Positions 60,632-64,000 of a stretch of 64,000 nt of DNA are shown here, piece after piece. How positions within the stretch are numbered: position 1 is the stretch's first letter; each line of letters begins with the position of its first letter. Position numbers and translations under genes: made by a program. The DNA lies in the NCBI RefSeq assembly GCF_014645795.1, contig NZ_BMMK01000019.1, positions 57,952 to 121,951 of the forward strand. Reading direction: 5' to 3'. The DNA is from Longimycelium tulufanense. Lineage in GTDB: Bacteria; Actinomycetota; Actinomycetes; Mycobacteriales; Pseudonocardiaceae. Below the pieces are notes generated by a model that was given only the letters and a program-made list of their open reading frames with translations, was not told the DNA's origin and did not search any database.

Positions 60632-60834
60632 AAACCCCGCAAACCCCGCAATCGGGTGTTGACCTGGGGTTGTGGTTGCGGGGTTTGGGTGGTCGGCGGG
60701 TTGTCGAAACCCCGCAAACCCCGCAGGGTTGCGGGGTTTGCGGGGTTTGTTGGATCACGACGCGACGAAATACCGCAGAGTGTTGATCTTTATTTGTCCT
60801 GGTCAGGTGGGGTGCTGCGGGGTTTGCGGGGTTT
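60632..60834. repeat. Nine GCGGGGTTT iterons (putative AICE origin)
   Basis: The 9-mer GCGGGGTTT or its complement occurs at 60632, 60641, 60678, 60707, 60716, 60731, 60740, 60817 and 60826. Eight copies are in four tandem pairs; the 60707/60716 and 60731/60740 pairs face each other around a 6-bp spacer. The last pair is inside the 3' end of the rep gene. The rest of 60397-60802 has no gene. It looks like an iteron array of a replication origin. Confidence 0.6.
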
Positions 60835-62452
60835 CTTTCTGGGGGGTGGGCTGGTCGCCCTGTCGTTGGGGCCAGTAGCGGCGGATCTTGTCGTGCGGGT
60901 CGTTCACGCTGCGTAGCACGATGTCGCCGCGCCATCGGTCGAGTTGGCCGGTGAGCTTGCGGCCCAACGATTTGGCGGACAGCAGCTTCCCGCCGCCGGT
61001 GGTGGGGAAGGTGCCCGCCCACGGGTCGACCCCGGTGCCGAACTCGGGTTCGGCGGTGACGCGGAGCTCGTTGGCGGTCAGCGGCTTGTGGCCGTGCAGG
61101 TGATGCCAGCGGGTGAGGAACGCGCGCCACTCCGCGGCGTCGTCGTCGAGGTCCCGGGTGGTCTCGGCATTGTCGAGGAACCCGGGTATCCCGTGGTGGG
61201 CGAGGAATCCACCGAGGTGGTGTGCCCAGCGGGTGAACTGGCGCATGTTCGGCACCGCAGTGGTGGTGGGTGCCCCGTGGGCGGTCCAGTCCAGGATCAG
61301 CACCAGCAGGTGGCGTAGCACGGTGGCCTGGTTCGCGGGGTCGAGGATCCAGGTGTCCAGGTGCGGGATGGAAAACCCGGTGCGGGCCTCGGGCCGGGGA
61401 CAGTCCGGATCGAGGCGCACCCACACGGTGCGGGAAGCCATGTCCCCGCCGGTGCGCAGGTTGTTGCCGGTGGCCAGCCACAGCCGGTCGTTGGGGTAGG
61501 TGGCCGCGGCGTTGGTGCCCAGCCGGCGGTCGGTCCAGGTGCGTTCGGTGACCAGCCTCGCCAGCACGGCGGAGTCGATAACCGCGCCTTCGGTGAGGTT
61601 GTCGAAGACGACGACCCCGACCTGGTCGGCCAGCACGGTGGTGATGGCCTTGCGCAACTCCTCGTCGGAGTCCGGCCACGTGAGCACCCGTTGCCCGACC
61701 AGCAGCCCGACACAGCCGGCGAGGATGGTCTTACCCGATCCCGGCATGGATGCCTCGATCATCCCGAACGGCGACAGGGACCGCGTGTAGGGCCGGATGA
61801 TCGGGGTGACCAACAACGCGAGGTAGTTGGCCCGGTCCGCGGGGGTGCGCCAGGGGAAGTCCCGCAGGAACTTCTCCAACAGGAACGTGCGGGCCTCGGT
61901 CACCTGGTCGCGGCTGGGGTGGTCGGGCACCGGATCGAGGTGGGTCTTGGTGGCCAGGTAGAACCCGGTGGCTGGGTCGTAGCCGGGTGCTTGGAGCAGC
62001 GTGCCGTCCGGGCGCAGCACCGGGGTGGAGATGATCCGGCGTAGCACCGGCAGGCCGGGCCAGGAGCGGCGGGCCAGCACCGCGGCCAGGACCGGGCCCG
62101 GTGGACAGACCTCCACCTCCAGGGGCTGGCCGTTCTTGTCCACCTCCGGGCGGCGCACGTCGGCGTGTTCGGCCAGCAGCGCCGCCAACAACGGTGGGCG
62201 CAGGGGGGAGGCCGCCAACGGGAGAGGAACGTCGTCATCCCCGGCGGTGACCTCCCCGGCCCCGGACACGGGCTCGACCACCACCGGGGTGCCGTCGGTG
62301 ACGTAGGTGTCCGGGATGATCCGGGCGTCCACCGCGGCGGTGAGCGCGCGGATCGCATCAGGGTTGGTGCTGACCCGGATCCGCCGCCGACCGTCCCTGC
62401 CGACCGGGAACAACGGCGGACGCGGGGGGTGGTTGCTGGTCGGCTCGGTCAT
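60803..62452 (-). CDS. AICE replication ATPase/helicase-like protein
   Basis: 549 aa from ATG 62452. AAA/phage-type ATP-binding: Walker A IEASMPGSGKTILAG near residue 235, Walker B VGVVVFDNLTEGA, and a sensor-like RLWLATGNNLRT. The N-terminal ~200 residues carry no known domain; the last residues end KETPQTPQHPT, encoded by iterons. Together with the Prim-Pol gene (4-nt overlap) it is the usual replication pair of many AICEs. Confidence 0.82.
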   Translation of the reverse strand: MTEPTSNHPPRPPLFPVGRDGRRRIRVSTNPDAIRALTAAVDARIIPDTYVTDGTPVVVEPVSGAGEVTAGDDDVPLPLAASPLRPPLLAALLAEHADVRRPEVDKNGQPLEVEVCPPGPVLAAVLARRSWPGLPVLRRIISTPVLRPDGTLLQAPGYDPATGFYLATKTHLDPVPDHPSRDQVTEARTFLLEKFLRDFPWRTPADRANYLALLVTPIIRPYTRSLSPFGMIEASMPGSGKTILAGCVGLLVGQRVLTWPDSDEELRKAITTVLADQVGVVVFDNLTEGAVIDSAVLARLVTERTWTDRRLGTNAAATYPNDRLWLATGNNLRTGGDMASRTVWVRLDPDCPRPEARTGFSIPHLDTWILDPANQATVLRHLLVLILDWTAHGAPTTTAVPNMRQFTRWAHHLGGFLAHHGIPGFLDNAETTRDLDDDAAEWRAFLTRWHHLHGHKPLTANELRVTAEPEFGTGVDPWAGTFPTTGGGKLLSAKSLGRKLTGQLDRWRGDIVLRSVNDPHDKIRRYWPQRQGDQPTPQKETPQTPQHPT

Positions 62453-63432
62453 GCGGTCCTCCTCCCCTGGGGGTTGATGCGGCGGGGGTTGCGGGCGCCG
62501 ACGGTCAGGCCCCACGCGATGGCGGCGCGCACGCCGCGTTCGGTGCAGCCGCACGGGCCGGTGATGTGGACCTGGGCGGCCTCCATCAACTCGCGTAGGG
62601 CGGTGTCGTGGTCGAGCTGCCCGGCGCCGATGAGCTGCCCCACGGCCAGCCCGGCGATCCACTGGGCCCGGTTGTGCTGCCCCGAGGGGGCCGTGGAGAT
62701 CCGTTCCTGCTCGCCGGTGAGGGCGGCGTTCACGTAGGCGTTGACCTTGGCAGGAGCGATCTCACGCGGCGCTGAGACGGCCGGAGACGGCCGAACGGTG
62801 AGCCGGTGGACCAGCCAGGTGGGCACCTCGACCGGCGCGCGGTCGTTGATCACCGCATAGGCCCGGTCCCGGGTGGTCGAGCCGGGGGCCACCACGTAGC
62901 CGCCCCAGCCGCGGGTGTCGATCAGCCCGGCCAGCGTGCCCCGGGTGCTGCCCAAACGCTGCCCGGCGGGTTGCCGGAAGTACAGGTGCGTGCCCCCCGA
63001 GGGGGTGCGCACGGTGAAGGTGTCCGGCACGCTCTCGCCGGCCTCGGTGGCGAGCCGGGCCAGCATCTGCGCCCCGTGGGTCGCCCCCCACCTTGTGCAG
63101 TCCTCCGGCAACGCCTTGCCCGGCTTGAGGATGTCGAGGTCGACCACGAGCAGCCCGGCCGGGCCGGTGGGCAGGCCGATGTTGTGGTCGGGGTGCGCCC
63201 TCCAATGCCGGCCGATCACCGCCGGGTCGGTGGTGTTGCGCTGTTCCCAGCCGCGGTGCCCAGCCCGACACGGCCCGGTGCCCGGGCAGCGGTCGGCGTG
63301 GTGCAGGGGCGGGGCGGGCTTCTTGGCGCCGGGCCGGATCGGGAAGACCGGCCAGCCCCGGGCGGCACAGGCCAACGCGGCGTCGCGGAGCGCCTCAATC
63401 CGTTCGCGGGGTGTGGGTGATGAGAGGGTCAC
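62449..63432 (-). CDS. Bifunctional DNA primase/polymerase (Prim-Pol)
   Basis: 327 aa from GTG 63432. Prim-Pol domain: CAARGWPVFPIRPGAKKP, the DLDILK metal Asp motif (VVDLDILKPGK), then HLYFRQP and GWGGYVVAPGS. The C-terminal helical part (AQWIAGLAVGQLIGAG, LRELMEAAQ) may be the priming domain. It likely copies the element's DNA. Confidence 0.9.
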   Translation of the reverse strand: MTLSSPTPRERIEALRDAALACAARGWPVFPIRPGAKKPAPPLHHADRCPGTGPCRAGHRGWEQRNTTDPAVIGRHWRAHPDHNIGLPTGPAGLLVVDLDILKPGKALPEDCTRWGATHGAQMLARLATEAGESVPDTFTVRTPSGGTHLYFRQPAGQRLGSTRGTLAGLIDTRGWGGYVVAPGSTTRDRAYAVINDRAPVEVPTWLVHRLTVRPSPAVSAPREIAPAKVNAYVNAALTGEQERISTAPSGQHNRAQWIAGLAVGQLIGAGQLDHDTALRELMEAAQVHITGPCGCTERGVRAAIAWGLTVGARNPRRINPQGRRTA

Positions 63433-63529
63433 GGTGCTCGTCCTTTCCGCTCGTGTCGGGGTGGGTGGGCGCCCGGGGCCAGCCCAGGCTGTAGGAGGCA
63501 TGGGGCTGGCCCCGGGCTCTGGGTGGGGG

Positions 63530-63874
63530 TTAGAACGGTGCTCCGTCGAGCTCGTCTAGGCGGTCGGCCCAGGCGAGCGCCACGGCGGCGACCTGGATCA
63601 GTTCGGGGCGCAGCGCGTCGGGGTCGGTGGCGTGGGGGCCGAGCTGGCGGGCGACGTCGCCGACTTCCTCGGCCAGCATCGACAACCGCGCGAAGTCGCC
63701 GGTGATCGGCGAGTCGGGAGCGTCATCACCGTCGTCGTCCTCGTGGCGGCGTTGGCGTTCGGCTGCCACAGCGGCCAGCACTTCCGGGCGGGCCGCCGCG
63801 GGGCGGGGGTCGTCGAGCAGTTCCCGCAGCGCGGCGCGAAGCTGGTCACGATCAATGGGCAGGGCACGGGACAT
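63530..63874 (-). CDS. Small AICE hypothetical protein
   Basis: 114 aa. Helical, acidic and alanine-rich (RDQLRAALRELLDDPR, EVLAAVAAERQRR, FARLSMLAEEVGDVARQLG). ATG 63874 follows GGAGGACTGACCG, which also contains the previous gene's stop. Small genes of this type commonly precede prim-pol in AICEs. Function unknown. Confidence 0.65.
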   Translation of the reverse strand: MSRALPIDRDQLRAALRELLDDPRPAAARPEVLAAVAAERQRRHEDDDGDDAPDSPITGDFARLSMLAEEVGDVARQLGPHATDPDALRPELIQVAAVALAWADRLDELDGAPF

Positions 63875-63877
63875 CGG

Positions 63878-64000
63878 TCAGTCCTCCGGTCCGCAGGTGT
63901 GGTCGTGGATGACGCGCCGCATCTCGGTGCGGTCGTGGTCGCTGGCGACGTTGTAGGCAAGCCAGGTGCGGTAGCCGCAGGGCTCATGCGTGAGGTGGTG
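63878..64000 (-). CDS. C-terminal end of an AICE gene running off the window
   Basis: Partial frame of 40 residues before TGA at 63878. Visible: CGYRTWLAYNVASDHDRTE and then MRRVIHDHTCGPED, with two cysteines that could bind zinc. Couples to the next gene by overlapping its ribosome site. Family not assignable from this piece. Confidence 0.55.
   Translation of the reverse strand, partial: HHLTHEPCGYRTWLAYNVASDHDRTEMRRVIHDHTCGPED

Noticed and set aside
1..64000. CRISPR arrays or insertion sequences
   Set aside because: No array of regularly spaced repeats and no transposase was found; the only mobile element seen is the AICE at the right edge.

Overview
The window is high-GC actinobacterial chromosome, most likely Pseudonocardiales (Amycolatopsis, Saccharomonospora, Saccharopolyspora or relatives). 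The evidence is GTG starts, many 4-nt gene overlaps, WhiB, ESX-type and DUF397/DUF5753 genes, and long synteny with the Mycobacterium tuberculosis segment Rv3659c-Rv3683. That synteny is my recognition of gene families and order, not a computed alignment. In order it runs: tadA (broken), ssd, HAD-IB phosphatase, a probable Ms1 RNA, [inserted blocks], acs, [inserted blocks], holin-like protein, EphE-like hydrolase, MarP protease, CoA Nudix, TlpA thioredoxin, Nth, small membrane protein, Crp, [inserted block], metallo-beta-lactamase protein, [inserted block], RidA, DUF4177, two ArsA-type ATPases, WhiB4, PonA2, [YqeY], metallophosphoesterase, tRNA-Pro.

Left edge (1-6.7 kb) is an accessory island. 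A minus-strand run contains a membrane protein, two small unknown proteins, an HTH protein, a radical SAM protein with a striking Cys-x-Pro-rich tail, an AAA/ABC-type ATPase and an APH-fold phosphotransferase. An XRE regulator is divergent from it across a perfect inverted repeat. The island ends against tadA, which is cut exactly in its Walker A motif (~6.70 kb), so a recombination boundary lies there.

From 6.7 to 10.3 kb the core resumes with ssd, the HAD-IB hydrolase and a structured RNA candidate at the Ms1 locus. From 10.5 to 18.3 kb lies a murein-recycling cluster: exported NagZ, NamZ and an AmiE-like serine hydrolase as one operon, then MurR and MurQ. The two operons carry nearly the same promoter/operator block, implying shared MurR control. 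Acs follows an ArsR regulator, a DUF5988 protein and a degenerate Fic-like protein. From 22.8 to 30.3 kb is mixed accessory DNA: an NmrA/HxlR divergent pair, an ESX-accessory set (PE-like, DUF3558 lipoprotein, PPE-like, EspG) without secretion machinery, a DUF397/XRE pair and a TauE exporter.

From 30.3 to 58.3 kb is the conserved envelope, redox and stress core listed above. It is interrupted by an MFS transporter with a compound palindromic operator, a TAT-exported PHP-domain hydrolase, a second beta sliding clamp, a Gfo/Idh oxidoreductase, a TPR protein with four TTA codons, and a pair of tandem paralogues of unknown function.

Right edge (58.3-64 kb): tRNA-Pro(CGG) is the attachment site of an actinomycete integrative conjugative element (AICE). 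A tyrosine integrase faces the tRNA and carries a LacI-type HTH spliced between its catalytic boxes. It is followed by an excisionase, nine GCGGGGTTT iterons, a replication ATPase, a Prim-Pol and small element genes running off the window. No conjugation gene (traB/FtsK-like) is seen before the edge.
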